Shown: positions 9,990 through 23,200 of the stretch, piece after piece
Numbering within the stretch: position 1 is the first letter of the stretch
Layout: the number at the start of each line of letters is the position of its first letter
DNA from: Rhodamnia argentea
Taxonomy: Eukaryota; Streptophyta; Magnoliopsida; Myrtales; Myrtaceae
Length of the DNA stretch: 64,000 nucleotides
Direction: 5' to 3'
Assembly: GCF_020921035.1 (NCBI RefSeq)
Contig: NC_063152.1
Coordinates: 6,338,001-6,402,000, forward strand
Notes under the pieces: generated by a model
Told to the model about the DNA's origin: nothing
The model's database searches: none
The model's input: the letters and a program-made list of their open reading frames with translations, nothing else
Program-made: the position numbers and the translations under genes

Positions 9990-12900
9990 ATGGTGAAAAC
10001 GGCAATGACCGAAGCTTTTAGGGATGCCGATTCTAGTGTCGTGCTAGAGAGAAATTCAACTGATCTCTCTAGACAATCGAGCATTAGCGGAGAGCAATTC
10101 TCCTAGAACTCCAACCTGTTATTAACAGTTCAACGATTGAATGGCCAAAATTATTTGGAGTGAGCTCAATTGGTGAAACTAACAATCGATGGTAGAGGGA
10201 AGCTTGGCCACTAGATAGGCAAGGTGAAGGAACCATCAAAAAGTGATCCGAAATGGAAGGCTTGGTGATTGGAAAACTCCTTAGCGATTGTCTGGCTGAT
10301 CAATTTATGGAGTCAGCAATTGGAAAACCCGCCAATTTTATGGGCTCAATCGGTGAAACTTGCAATAGATGGTAAAAGGAAGCTTGGCCACTTGACAACA
10401 GGCAAGGTGAAGGAACCAGCAAAAAGTGATCCAAAATGGAAGGCTTGGAGATCGGAGAACTCCTTAGTGATTGCTTGGCTGATCAATTTTATGGAGTTAG
10501 CAATTGGAAAACCAACCTATTCCTTCCGATCACTAAAGATATGTGAGAGAAACATATTCTGATTTGAAGAGCTCTTCCCGGATCTTTGAATTGAAGACAA
10601 AGTTATGGCAATCAAGGCAAGGAGATCATGAGGTCACTATTTACTACAATGAAATGGTGACCTTGTGACAGGAATTAGATCATTGCTATGATGATACATG
10701 GGAAAATTCAGCTAATTGCAAGAGACAAACGAAGAGAGAAGAGAATGATAGAGTATACATATTTCCAGCAAGCCTCAATTGAAGCTTGGATGAGGTAAGA
10801 AGTAGAATCCTTGGTCGAAAACCTCTAACATCCATTCGCCAGGTTTTCTCTGAAGTTAGAAGGGAAGAATCTCGGAGGCAAATCATGCTACATGATTCGG
10901 AAGCCAATGTGAACTCTATATCTGAAAATTATGCACTTGTAGCTCGGGGACTTGATTCTGAAGAAGAGAGGACGAAGAAACCATGTTGTGAACAATGCAA
11001 GAAACCATGGCATACCAAAGAAACCTACTGGAAAAATCATGGGAAACCGCAAAATTGGAAAAAGGAAGGTTGGAAGAGAAGGACCAGTAGTGATGGTCGT
11101 GCGTTCCAAGCAATAAATGAGGAAGAGCAAATCAAGTCAGATTCGGTTCCATTCACAAAGAAACACCTAGAGCACCTGTCCAAACTCCTTCAACCTCCAC
11201 AACCTTCTTTAAATCCATCTTGTTCTTTAGCCCGTAAATATAATAATTTTTCTACTAATTTCCTCATAGAAAATCCACACCAAAATACGCCATGGATTCT
11301 TGATTCAAGAGCAACCAATCATATGACAGGTTATTCAAAACTCTTTTCCACCTATAATCTGTGTGCAAGAAATAAAATAAAAAATCACAATTGTAGATGG
11401 TTCACTTTCTGCTATAGCTGGTTAAGGATCCATCAAGCTCTCACCTGCCCTCACGCTTCATAATGTTCATCATGTCGCAAAGTTATATTGTAACTTGCTG
11501 TCCATTAGTAAAATAACCTCTTATCGAAAGTGTCGAGCTAATTTTTTCTTATCTCATTGCTAGTTTCAGGACTTGAGAGAGAAGAACGATTGATTGGGGG
11601 GGGTGCGATTGGTCGTGCTAGAGAGAGGACTCTATTCCTTTGAAGATGGAACAAGCTTAAGTGGACAAGTTCAGGTTAGCCGTTTCTGTTACAATTTGTA
11701 AGCATGATGATATTATGTTATGGCATTATAGGCTAGGTCATCCGAATTTATTTGAAGTTCTTTTTCCCAAAGTTGTTTTCAAATAAAAGTCCATTTTCAT
11801 TTCAATGTGAATTTTGTGAATTAGCCAAACATCATCGAATCAATTTTTCCTCTCAAACCTACAAGCTGACATTCTCATTAATTCATAGTGATGTTTGGGA
11901 TCCATCTAGAATTCCTATGCCCTTAAGAAAGAAATGATTTGTTACATTTATTGATGGTCATAAAAGGGTGAGTTGCGTGACTTGTTAAAAGAGAAATCTA
12001 AAGTAGAGTCTGTTTTCAAAAAAATTTACTCCATGATACAAACACAATTTCAAGTATAAATCCAGATTTTTAGGTGTAACAATGGGAAAGAATATTTCAA
12101 TAAAATTTTGGGACAATTTTTCTGGGAAAAGGAAATTGTGCATCAATGTTCTTGTCCCTCAACAAAATGAGGAGGCAAAGAGGAAGAATAAGCATATTTT
12201 AGAAGTAACCGGAGCTCTACTCTTCACAACTAAAGTTCCCACATCTATGGGGTGAAGCTCTTCTTATGTCCATATATCTTATCAATAAAATGCATTCCAG
12301 AGTGTTAAAGTTTCAAACATCCCCGATAATCTTTTAGAAGACTTATCAAGCCTCTAGACTTGTTGCAGCCTTAACCTTAAACCTATGTGGCTGTACCTCC
12401 TTTGTTCACATCCATGATAGAAATCGAGGCAAACTCGATCCTAGAGCAAAAAAATGTGTGTTATCTTGGTTATGCACCTAACCAAAAAGGTTATAAATGC
12501 TTTAACACGATTTCCAAAAAAAAATGTTTGTCACCTTTTCTGAATTAACATCTATTTTTGGAGCTTCTCTTCAAGGGGAAAGAAAGTGCAGATTCGCACA
12601 ATACTATCACGTAGTCCTTTCGTTTTGCAGAACTTGAAATCCTCTTCCTGAAAATTTTGTTCCCGCTACTCTTATACCTAATTTTGAATCATGTTTTTCA
12701 AATAATAAAAATTCGGGTCCACCTGTTTTGGCATCTCATCCTACTTGTGAGCATAATAGGTGTAAAACTACTACCAAGAATACTAAGCTCCCATCCTATG
12801 CTTAAGTCTACACAAGAAGAGACAAAACTCAAAGAAATGAGTCTTCTGCTCCCTCAAGGTGGCATGAGTCCGAACCAGGGCATGACCCGAACTCCATACA

Positions 12901-14036
12901 ATCATCGGGCAATGTTCCAACTCAATTTGTCCAACCCGATCATAGTAAAAAAAAGAACGAGTCTATTGAAGAACTTGACATACCTATTGTTATTCGGAAA
13001 GGAGTTAGGTCTTGTACCAAACATCCTACGTCTCTTTACGTGTCTTACAAAAACTTCTCACCCAATTTTCGTGCATTTACCTCAACCTTGTCTTGTGTGG
13101 AGATTCCAAAAAATGTGCAGGATGCTTTACAAGTTCCTGAGTGGAAGGAAGCAATCCTTGGGGAGACGAAGGCTCTAGAAGAAAATGGAACGTGGGATAT
13201 GGTGGATCTACCTAAAGGAAAGTCCATGGCGGATGCAAGTGGGTATTCGCAACCAAGTATAAAGCTAATGGGTCCCTTGAAAGGTATAAAGCTTGGTTGC
13301 CAAAGGATTCACCCGGACTATGGCATTAATTAGTTTGAGACCTTCGCCCGAGTTGCAAAACTAGACACTATAAGAGTGCTCCTATTACTTGCAACCAACC
13401 TTGATTGGCTTCTACAGCAACTAGATGTGAAGAATGCATTTCTGAATGGAGATTTGGACAAAGAAGTATACATGGATTTCCCCCGGGCTTTGATGGAAGG
13501 TTTGGATTGAAGGTTTGTAAATTGAAGAAGTCACTATATGGACTAAAACAGTCATCGAGCGCCTGGTTTGACAAGTTCTCTCAGTCTATGAAGAAACAAG
13601 GATTTGTTCAAGGACATGCTAATCATACCATGTTTGTAAAGCATTCTCGTGATGGGAAGGTTGCAATTCTGATAGTGGGACATCATTCTCATCGGGAATG
13701 ATATGGCTGAGATGAACAAGTCGAAAGAATGTCTCGCTTCTGAATTTGAGATCAAGGACTTGGGAACTCTAAGGTATTTCCTTGGAATGGAGGTAGCTCG
13801 GTCAAAAAAGGGAATTGTAGTTTCACAAAGGAAATATGTTCTTGATCTTCTTAAGGAGACTGGAATGAGTGGTTGTAGACCGGCCTAAAGTCCAATAGAT
13901 CCAAATCAGAAACTTGGAGATGACAAAGATGAGATTCCTATTGATACATCAAGATACTAGAAGCTCGTCGGGTATACTCACCAGATCTTCGCCTTTGCTA
14001 TGAGTATGGTAAGCCAATTTATGCATTCTCCCTATG
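9990..14036 (+). pseudogene. Copia-2 gag-pol remnant, many stops and frameshifts
   Basis: An ATG at 9990 starts gag. The zinc knuckle near 10984 reads CEQCKKPWHTKETYW, with Tyr in place of the last Cys. Protease reads WILDSRATNHM, with Arg replacing the Gly of DSGA. Integrase remains include CEFCELAKHH and HSDVWD near 11800-11900. Reverse transcriptase is in pieces from 13040 to 14036 (SLYGLKQSSSAWF; KDLGTLRYFLGMEV), and the YVDD active site near 13675 has lost bases. Frame changes and stops occur throughout 11460-13040. It is not functional. Confidence 0.88.
10144..10510 (+). repeat. Tandem duplication, 180-bp period, in Copia-2 gag
   Basis: GCTCAATTGGTGAAAC at 10164 recurs as GCTCAATCGGTGAAAC at 10344, and the similarity continues through about 180 bp (AAGCTTGGCCACT, GTGAAGGAACCA, CTGATCAATTT). 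The period is 60 codons, so the duplication kept the reading frame. The copies now differ at many positions. Confidence 0.85.
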
Positions 14037-14982
14037 AAAAAGACTCAAATTTATTTTTCTTTCTGGCCCATCTTTTGCATTTTCTCCCGCGCAGTGTTAC
14101 TCTTTCTCAACTAAACTTTATGTTGCTATTCATAAGCTTGGGATTAAACACGATCCGGGTGGTTTGGCTCCAAACCCGGGACCCGGAACCAAATTGGGGA
14201 ACTGTTCCTAAAAAACCTAGCACAGGAAATCGAACTAGTCCGTCCTATAACTTGCCTAGAACCATATTGGCCAATTCCCGGGTGAAACGAGGAACCTATC
14301 CTCCATTTTTTTTTTAGTTTTTCGTATATGGAAAATGAATTACCTTTTTCATTTATATTTTGAGTTCATACTTTGTCTTGGTAAGCCCTTCGTTTTTAGC
14401 TTTTTTTGGTCTTCTTTTTCCTTTTGAGTTGTTAAATTGTTAACAAAGCAATTTCTAGAAAATATGTATAGGCTCGCCTTATCGGAGCCTGTTCAAAATT
14501 GATTAAAATCGGCTTGATCTGTTTGATTCCTAGACAAAACAAACAGGTCAAGGCTTGATTTGAAGACCGAACCAAACATGGTCGGTTCCTAGGCTTTCAA
14601 CCAAACTAGCAAGGCCAGCTCCCGACGGTTCCCGGGTTGAATGTGAATTGTTGCTTAACCTTAGATAAACTTAAAATCATTACAACCAACTTTCTATCGA
14701 ACCAAAGATGCAATTGAGATTTAAAGAGGATCATCGGATGGACGACAAGGATAATTTTTCTTGCAGCAATTGAAAGTGCAGATACTAAAATCTCATGCGC
14801 TATAGAGTGTTGTGTAGAAGTCACCTCTCATATCTATGCTATCCATCTCTAATATCCTATGAATGAATATGGTTCTGACCTATATGGACCGACAAACCAT
14901 GCCACATCGGATACGTGTTTTATAATGCAATCATTCGTGCCAGCCCAACATGTGTAATTTAACGTGGGTTTAATGATGCTCA
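14037..14982. other. Unassigned stretch between Copia-2 and nested solo LTRs
   Basis: No gene. Two GC-rich patches share broken palindromic words (CCCGGGACCCGGAACC near 14178; CGACGGTTCCCGGGTTG near 14624). They may be termini of an old transposable element, but I could not define ends or a target duplication. The rest is AT-rich without recognisable coding sequence. Confidence 0.5.
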
Positions 14983-17900
14983 TGTGACGACTTGAATTTT
15001 TTGCCAAATTAAGTTTACAAGCGGAATAGTTAATTTGTGCTTGGATAGGTGGGGAACAAGAATTGGAAATTGTACTTTTGGGACTTTAGTTGATGGCGCA
15101 AAAATATATTGACAGAAGGAAGAGGGTGCCTTTTTCGGTTCATAAAGTTTAATTATATGAGAAATTAGAGCAACAAGTGGAATTGCACCTAGTGAGCCGA
15201 AGGACAAGTGGGATTGTGCATGGAGGACACTTGACAAGCATGCAATCAACCTTCCATCCACTATAATATGCTCAATTTCTGTCTCTCCTCCCGTTGGTGC
15301 TTGAAATCTTCATGAAAACTCTCAAGAACCCTCTTACTCTCTCTCTCTCTTTCTCTTGGCCGAAAGCTCTCTCCCCCTCTTCCTCTCACCGACTCGACCT
15401 CCCTCTCTAATTTTTCTTTGATTGTTGGTTTTGCTTGTGCCAAAGAGGAGAAGGTCGCGCTCGAGCTTGCAGCGCGGTGGTTCGGGATCGTTTTCATGTT
15501 AGGTTAAGAGGCGAGTAAAATTTCTAATTCTTCAATCATCGGTTGTCCATCCTGTTTGCATGTCTTAGATTCTAGTAGAATAGATATCCTTGAGGCTTGG
15601 GTGAACTGGATTGGTGGTTGGATCATCGCAAAAGGCGACGTATTGATGGTTCGGGCACATAGGACCCGAGGTAGGAGTGTGGGCGCGAACGACCCCTAAA
15701 CTTGTTTGCATGTCACAGATTCTAGCTAGATAAGGTTCTCTTGGTGTCGGATTTGTGAATTTGGAGGACGGATCATTGAAATTGAGTGACGAATAGCTTG
15801 GCCAAGAGAGGACATGTTCGGTTTTGGAGGTATTAGTGCACGATGGACTTATAAATGGTTTGCATGTAATCGCTATTGCTTGAGTAGCCTTTGTTTGGTT
15901 CTGAATTGGTTGAGTTGATGGTTTAATTTAGTACGACAAGTGATGATTTGCGGATGGGTGGTGAAGGATCGATGGCCGAGAAGGCCTAGGGGGTTGAATT
16001 CGAGTTGTTTTATGAGGTTTAGCATCGATAGTCCTCTATGTGACCCTTTGTTTCATTTGTTGGTCGATTATTTGATCTATGGCTTGTTATTTGTGGCTAT
16101 GTTTGTGAATAACCTTAATATGGCTAGGTCGGATGGACTGAAAGTTTATATATGGAGATGCCGAATGTGATATCTGGCATGTATCCAGTGATTGACGATT
16201 CCGATAGCTGGCATTTTAGACATTTTACTTGTTGAGCTTATAACCGACCCTCATTGGTTGTAATCTTTTTAGATTTAGCTAGCCAATAAGGATGGCGGAG
16301 AAGGGCAGAGGACATGCTATGTTGGTGGTATCGATGGATGTCACGCCCCGATCCTCGAGCGCGTGGCATCCCCGTCATCTCGTCCCTCGGGTTAAGAGGA
16401 TAGCGTCACGGGCATGCTATCAACCCATGAGATTAACTACGCATGCGGAAACGTATAATATTCCCGGACAAAAATATAAAATAGGGATAGGCAAGTAGGA
16501 AAACGCATTAATTCAAAAATATGATTTTATTTACAATTACATCGTGAGTCAACCGAAATGACACACTAATTGGTCCCATACTTCGGGACGGGGTAGAATC
16601 AATTTCGTACCTACTCCAAATAGGGCTACGTCACTCTCATCCTTATCGCCTTTTCAAAGGGCTACTAGCTCCATCACTTAGGACCCGAAAATAGTTTAAC
16701 AACGATGGGGTGAGATATAAATCTCGGTGAGTCAACGCCTAAGCCCGGCTAAGACGTTGATTCACTCGGAGGGTCCTATTAGTCAATCACATATTGATAT
16801 ATAAATATCCCAATCACATGCAGCTCACCTATTGAAAATCACGGGGTATGCAATACTCAACATAATATGCCACACATAACAACCCATAGATATCATGCCA
16901 ATCGCACACACAGATACCACACGTGGTCCGATTATTAACGGCCATCTAGCCCAATTGCACACGGCGGGTGTGACTTTACACTACGACCGGCGGTGTCTAC
17001 CGGCGGGACTAAGTTTCGTCCCTTACTTTCGGCGACGGTATCTGATAGCCCGTGTGATTCGTACGACCGGCACAACACGGCACTATCAAGAATCCCTATA
17101 GGGGCTTCGGTCCATCACAAGCCGCAATCGGTATCCGACAATCCATGTGATCCGTACGACCGGCACGGCACGGATCGACGAGCATCCGACAAGTCGTATG
17201 GTTCTGTACGATTGGCATGGTACAAACTTGCCAAGAATAATCCATCATGTGACCACTCAAGCATACTCAGCAAATAACCAGTTTATAATATGCATTTAGT
17301 CAAATGCTCACGCGATATGCTCACACGCCTAAACTCTTGAGTAATCACACAAATGCACATGTTATCCATGCGACCTCGCATCCATAAACCAAGTGATCAA
17401 ACTCCAACCAATCAATCAATTTGACTAGTTATCCGCCAAGGCATTTCATCAATTAATCTATATATATTATAATCGAGCGTAGATAAATAATTCAATGACA
17501 AGAATTCAATTCAATCGTACGTAATTAAATCCAAATCGTCAATCAATCATACGCTCATCCTTGACCTATTGTTTGCTCGTGATCAAGCAAGGCCGATCAA
17601 TCAATCAATCATTCGGTCCAAACTAGCCACAGTCAAATTACCTAATTAATTAGGGCCATTTAACCTAAACCGAGTCTCTAGCCTAAACCGGCTCTAATTA
17701 ATCTACCTAAATACCCTAATAATCTAATTAAACTAATCCAAACGTAATTAACGACTTAGCCAAGGATTAAAGGTTGACTCACAGTCAATTAGATGCGGCG
17801 ATCCTTGAAAATCCCTTCGCATGAGCTTTAGACTTGGCCCGGAAACTTTGCCCACGGACTAGGCCACTTGGGCTCCAATTCTCGGACACTTGGCCCGTGG

Positions 17901-19326
17901 TCTCGGCACACGGATCTGGGCACTCGGCCAACTTGGCCCACGGAGCCGGCATACGGCCTAGGCTCTCGGCCAACTTGGCCGGCCCATTCGGCCCATTTTA
18001 CAGGACACGGCCCTGGTCAGATAGGGCCACTGCCCAGCCGTTGGCCCACGAAACAGGCCCGAACAGGGCACTCACGAACAGAACAGAGCAGGCACGGGCA
18101 GGGGCTGAGGCGGCTGTTCTTCACTGTTCGGGGCGGTGAACGGCCGAGACGACGACGGGGACGGCTGGTGGAGGTCTGAGAGAAGTCGAAGGAGGTGGTG
18201 GTGGTGGCAGAGGGTGCCCGGAGTAGCGGCTGTGAGCTGCAAACAGAAGCAGCAGCAGCAACAGACAAAACGGAGGAGTAGATGCAGGAAAAACAGGGGA
18301 ACCGGGACTGTGCAGGGCTGTTCGTGGTTGTTCCGGCGTGCTATGGCGGCGGCTTGACTGGGTGATGGCTGGATAACATCAAGGGAGGTCAGTGGATGGT
18401 CGGAGGTGGTTCGCAGTGGCCGGAGGGAGCTCGGGCAGCAGCGAACAGAAGCTGCAGCAGGCCAAAACAGGGGACTTGGTGCAGGGCAAGCTGGCCGGGG
18501 TTGTTCTGGGCCTCCAGCGGCATCGGGGCTTCGTGGCGGTGGTTCGTGAGACGCCTGAGGGTGGCCGAAGGCTGGTTGAGCTGGCCGGAGGTGCCCGGAG
18601 TAGCTGCAGCAGCAGAAACCCCAGCAAAGCAACAATAGGCGTAGAACAGGGCACAGAGATGTTCGGGTCTGTGGGAGCTGCTGCGACGGAGGCGATGGGT
18701 GTTCGATGGTGGTGGTGCTGATGTAAGATAGTGTGGTGACTGAGGATGGTGCTCGGTGTCGTTGGGGGAGGGGTGTGGCACGGCAGAAGCTGAAAGAAGA
18801 GTGAAGAAGATGATGGAGTCGGTGCAGGGGAGAGGAACGACAGAAAACAGAGAGAGAGCGAGAGTGAGAGAGAGAGAAGAAGAAGAAGGGATGAGGGCTA
18901 CCGCCTTTGACCAAGAGAAAAAGATAAGAGTGGCCCCACTTCATTTAATGTCTTGTCTTAGCATTCAAAATCCAGGGCATCACAATGGATGATGAGTTTA
19001 TGGATCGGGAGTAGTAACCTTTTGTAGACTCCCAGCTGTTGTCCTTTGCTAAAGAAGATGTAATTGACTGGTTATCTATATAAATGAAATCAGTTATTGT
19101 GGTAATATGTGTGTTTGTTTTATGTGTTATATGTGAATGTTTGTATCACGAGTTAGTGAACCTTATAAGGCTATACCTTCTAGGCGGGCGTGTCTATCCG
19201 TTGAATGCACTAGTTTGATGGCCTGATTTGTTTGTATACATAGTATTCCGCATACACCAAATATTATATGTAATATCAGATTAAAGGCAAGTACGTCCTA
19301 AGTAAGTGACGCCCTGGGACGTCACA
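14983..19326 (+). mobile_element. Outer solo LTR, split by a nested solo LTR
   Basis: Begins TGTGACGACTTG and ends GGACGTCACA. It is flanked on both sides by the 5-bp duplication GCTCA (14978-14982 and 19327-19331). Removing the nested LTR and its duplicated 5 bp leaves about 1,693 bp. No coding domain or second LTR is present, so it is a solo LTR left by recombination. Orientation is inferred as plus from a TATA-like CTATAATAT near 15259 followed by a CT-rich leader (15333-15360). Confidence 0.88.
16339..18984 (-). mobile_element. Nested gypsy solo LTR (2,646 bp)
   Basis: Starts TGTCACGCCCCGA and ends GGGCATCACA, with the same termini as the gypsy LTRs at 49937 and 57594. It is flanked by the 5-bp duplication ATGGA (16334-16338 and 18985-18989). 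No internal domain is present. By comparison with the complete element its sense strand is minus. The GC-rich part 17830-18900 yields long overlapping ORFs in several frames; these look like composition artefacts. Confidence 0.92.
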
Positions 19327-19331
19327 GCTCA

Positions 19332-20227
19332 CCTCATGATCTCTATGCATGACTCTAGGGAAAGGATTTCAATTGAGATACCAAGCCTTGTGGCGAGTAG
19401 TAACCTCATGGATGGATTTCTTCTAGCAGAGAAGTTTTATAATCCAGCTAGCCGGAGGAAGTGTTTTGTCCTAGGATGCTGCATTGATCAGTATTGTTTA
19501 GTTAAAGACTAGATTATGGTTCTGCTTTTTCCTAGAAAAATCCTGGAGTACAGTCAAACAACACATGGCGCTCAAAAGTCAATTGTAGATTACGAAAAGG
19601 CTCCAAGGCCTAGAGATGATAATGTTTTCTTAAGACCTTGCAATCCTGCCAACTTTAGAATTCATTTTTTAACCTATGTCAAGCTTAGAATCTGAAATAG
19701 CTGAACGTCTTTCGAAAGGTTAGTCATTCGCATGTAACCTTCCAGAAGTTGCTTAGTCTTTTATCAAGTCCCTGTCAAGGGGGAAAAAAACTGATGACAG
19801 GTACAGAAAATGCCACACCAAATAACCTGGGCATGCTTATTCGAAATATACAGGTCAACTGTTTCTCAGAGTTTCACTTGAATACTGTCATCTTATGAGC
19901 TTATGAACACTGAACGCGACTCCTCGCTAACTCAATTTGAAAGAGGCCAAAATTTTGTGGACGTATTTAAACTTCTGAGCTAGTAACTATGTCTTTGTTT
20001 TGGCCGGAGTTAATAATTACCTTTGTTCAATGAATCCCATTTCCTGTCAGAGATTTGTAAGTTGCCTGTCATGAAGTACACGTTCATATTGCAAAATCTA
20101 TGTGACAATAACAATGCAGAATTCCGATCTGTGTTAAAGTTTTAGGACTCTCAAATTGAGTGAGTAACGACCTTTTGGCACAGAACATTACAAGTGCAAA
20201 AAAACAATAAAGAAAAAATGTTGATCA
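19332..20227 (-). other. 3' flank of type B kinase gene SRK-3
   Basis: From about 19455 the sequence is shared with 41520-42040 and 47140-47690, and inverted with 6256-6535 (for example GTCAATTGTAGATTA, CCAACTTTAGAATTC, CATCAAGTCCCTGTCA). It is ancestral spacer downstream of type B genes. No coding sequence is supported. Confidence 0.75.
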
Positions 20228-23200
20228 TCATCTTCCTTCGACCACAGAATTCGTGATGGTGTTCGTGGACAAGATGCATTCCCACTGCAACTTGATATCG
20301 TGACTCGGCATTTCACTTTTGAAGGTGAATGTAGGCGTTCTTGGCTGAGGAAGTTCTGACTCACCGCTCAGCATCAGGACTACAGATAACATGTTGGGTC
20401 GGTCGGTCATTCGTGTGGTCCTGCACACACAGAAGCCCGACCTGAATGCATCTCATCGCTTCTGATGGCGAACAAGTATTAACAATTGCTTCATCTGTTA
20501 GGTCTAGTCTAGTATCTTTGCTCCTCAACTGCCATGCCTGTAAGAATTAGAGCTCATAGGGCACATACATAGCCGAAAAGATTTACAGAATATCACTCGA
20601 AAATGTATTCCTTGCACTTACATAAGAAAGAAGATTGAAATGCTGGCCTTGGTAGTGTAAGCTCGTGTTCTTTTTGCCAGAGACAATCTCAAGTAGCAAC
20701 ACACCGAAGCTATAGACGTCTGATTTCTCAGAAAATATCCCTCCAATGGCATATTCAGGAGACATATGTCCTCTGCAATTGATTTGGTCATGTTAATAAC
20801 TCAAGTTATAGAGTTTCCTTATTGAACTGATTTTCCAGTGGCAAGGCTTGAAAACTTACAGTGTTCCAACAACTTTGTGAGTATTTAGCAGAACTTGAGT
20901 GCCTTTGAAGATCCGCGCCAGCCCAAAGTCTGAAATTTTTGGGTTCATTTTCTCATCCAAGAGAATATTGCTTGCCTTCAAATCTCGATGGATAACTCGA
21001 AGGTAAGAATCTCGACAGAAGCCCACTTGCGATGCCTCGAATGATCCCGAAAAGTATATCCCAGTTGAGTTCTGCTTTCCTTCTTGAATCTAAGCAATGA
21101 AGAAAATGAAAAGAATTAGTAACTTGAAGTACTACTAAAATATATATCATTCTTATCAGCACAAGCATGACCTGAAGAGAGTGAGACCAACCAAAAAGTA
21201 AGGTGTCTAAGCTTTTGTTTGGCAAGTATTCATATCCTAAAATTTTTTCTTCTCCTTCGATGCAGCAACCCATGAGTCTGTCCAGATTTCGATGCTGAAG
21301 CTTTGATATTAGAATGATCTCATTCTTAACTCTTCCATGCCTTGGCCTGAGCTACTGGAAAGTCTTTTGACAGCTATCTCCTTTCCATCTTTCAGCTTTC
21401 CCGGTTTCCGAACTCATAGAAGTATCAGACCTGGTATAATGTCATAAAATTTTAAAAAACAAACATTTTAGAGAAGCCTTTTACCCTATAAACGGGGCCA
21501 AACCCTCCTTGGCCAAGTTGTTTGTTGCATCAAAGTTGCTTGTCACAAGAAGTAAGTTACTAAAATTGAACATCATCAATTCGGATGCATCATCTTGCTT
21601 CAGCTGATCTTTCCATGCAACATTTCTCCTGCTTTATCTTTTATATACCATGAATCAAGAGCCTTACGGATTTTGTAATGTTTCTAGAATACATTTAATG
21701 TGAAGTTAAGCATTAGATAAGAATTATTCGTACCTCTTTCGCTAGCTCTCCACTTGCAGAGACCAAAAATTGCAGCTCCTACGAACACGATGCCAACCAC
21801 TGTACTTACACTGATGATAAGTTTTGTTTGGGGAAAAGTACACTAGAAGTGCCATAACTTGTGTACGGCGTTCACTTGAATGCCATAACTTTCAAAACGT
21901 TCACTTAAGTGTCATAACTTTCAAAAATCATTCACTTGAGTGCTACGTCGGAGCAAATTCGTTCACTTGAGTGCTACAGTAACCTTTCCGACGTGCCACA
22001 TCATCTTTCCGGCGTCTACAATAATTTTTCGCGCGTGCTACAGGAACTTTTCCGACGTCTACAATAACTTTTTCGGCTGCCATATCAGCTTTTCCTGCTG
22101 CCACGTCAACATGGCATTCAAGTAAACGATTTTTAAAAGCTATGGCACTTAAGTGAACGTTTTGAAAATTATGGCACTCAAGTGAACGCCGTACAAAAGT
22201 TATGGCACTTCTAGTGTACTTTTCCCGTTTTGTTTGTATCGACATGCCTGACATGAGAAAAGAATTGGAAGATATGTGACACTATTCAAGTGATACTCAT
22301 TGTAGGGAAACCTCTCTCATACCTGTATTGTCATGTGCGACCCAAACGTGTACATCTTGCCCGGCTGTTGAAAACTCCTGCATATCGATCAGATCTTTAG
22401 CCCAGACCAAGCACCCTATTGTGCCGACATAAGAATAAGCCAAGAAAGAACAATTATTCAGGCACCAGCTTTGGCATCCACCTCCATCTCCAATGTCTGA
22501 TAAGTATTCCACAGAATCAGGCACTTTCATCCGGTTCATTTGCACATAGACATCTTTCTTCACCTGCATCGAAGCCAACCTGCTTGTGTTCTTCTGACAA
22601 TTCAATTCTGTTTCTCTGATGCACCCTCTGGTCCAATTCCTGCTGTTCCATTCTTCTTTGGATCTCGGCATAAACCCCTTTACACAACGGCAGATAGGAG
22701 AGTTTAGTGAGTTGCAGAGGCCAAAAGGACTGCAAGTTCCATAAACTTCGCAACTGTTGCTTGGTGCTGCCCAATTTGTCAACCAACTCTTGGATCCATA
22801 ATCCCATTTTATTAATGCTATAATTCTCCCAGGTGAAATGAAGCCATAAGCAAGCAAAAAGTTGTTATTAGTATCAGCAGAGAAATAAGTGGTTCCCTGC
22901 TGAGGATCTTGCTGGAGATCCTACCCGCTAAAATATGAGGACTCCATTTCTGGTATGCTGATGAAAGTCGATTTATCCCATGGGCCACTTCTCCAATAAG
23001 GGCTCGAGCAACTCCAGGTGAAAAGTTGCGGCGGTGTCTCCAATGAAATCCCAGTGACAAAATATCCAGAAGATGGATCATTGTCGTTTTTCCAGCAAAC
23101 TAAGTACTGTCTCTCTCCGGTTCTGTTGTTTAGTCCTATCTTCATGTTTGGTAGAAGAGTATCGGTTGGATCATAAAGGCTTGCCCATATTTCAACAGAA

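Larger units (their letters stand above)
9702..14036 (+). mobile_element. Copia-2: truncated Ty1/copia element with 5' LTR only
   Basis: A 5' LTR is followed directly by a Met-tRNA-type primer-binding site and a degraded gag-pol on the plus strand. Homology stops in the reverse transcriptase/connection region (MHSPYEK at about 14036). RNase H and the 3' LTR are absent up to the next recognisable element at 14983. It inserted 28 bp after the SRK-2 stop codon, inside its 3'UTR. Confidence 0.85.

Noticed and set aside
11596..11604. G-run as a possible structured element
   Set aside because: Single short homopolymer inside decayed copia sequence; no partner tracts.
18072..18944. 290-codon minus-strand ORF in the nested solo LTR
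   Set aside because: Composition artefact of a GC-rich LTR; low-complexity Ser/Pro/Leu content and several overlapping frames.
19306..19512. 68-codon plus-strand ORF
   Set aside because: Spans the solo LTR boundary and type B spacer; no similarity seen in the equivalent spacers.
21940..22254. ORFs of 60-105 codons in foldback elements (phrases like RRSLECHNFQNVHLSA)
   Set aside because: They recur only because the element is repeated; they are translations of the phrase repeats and include the inverted arms.
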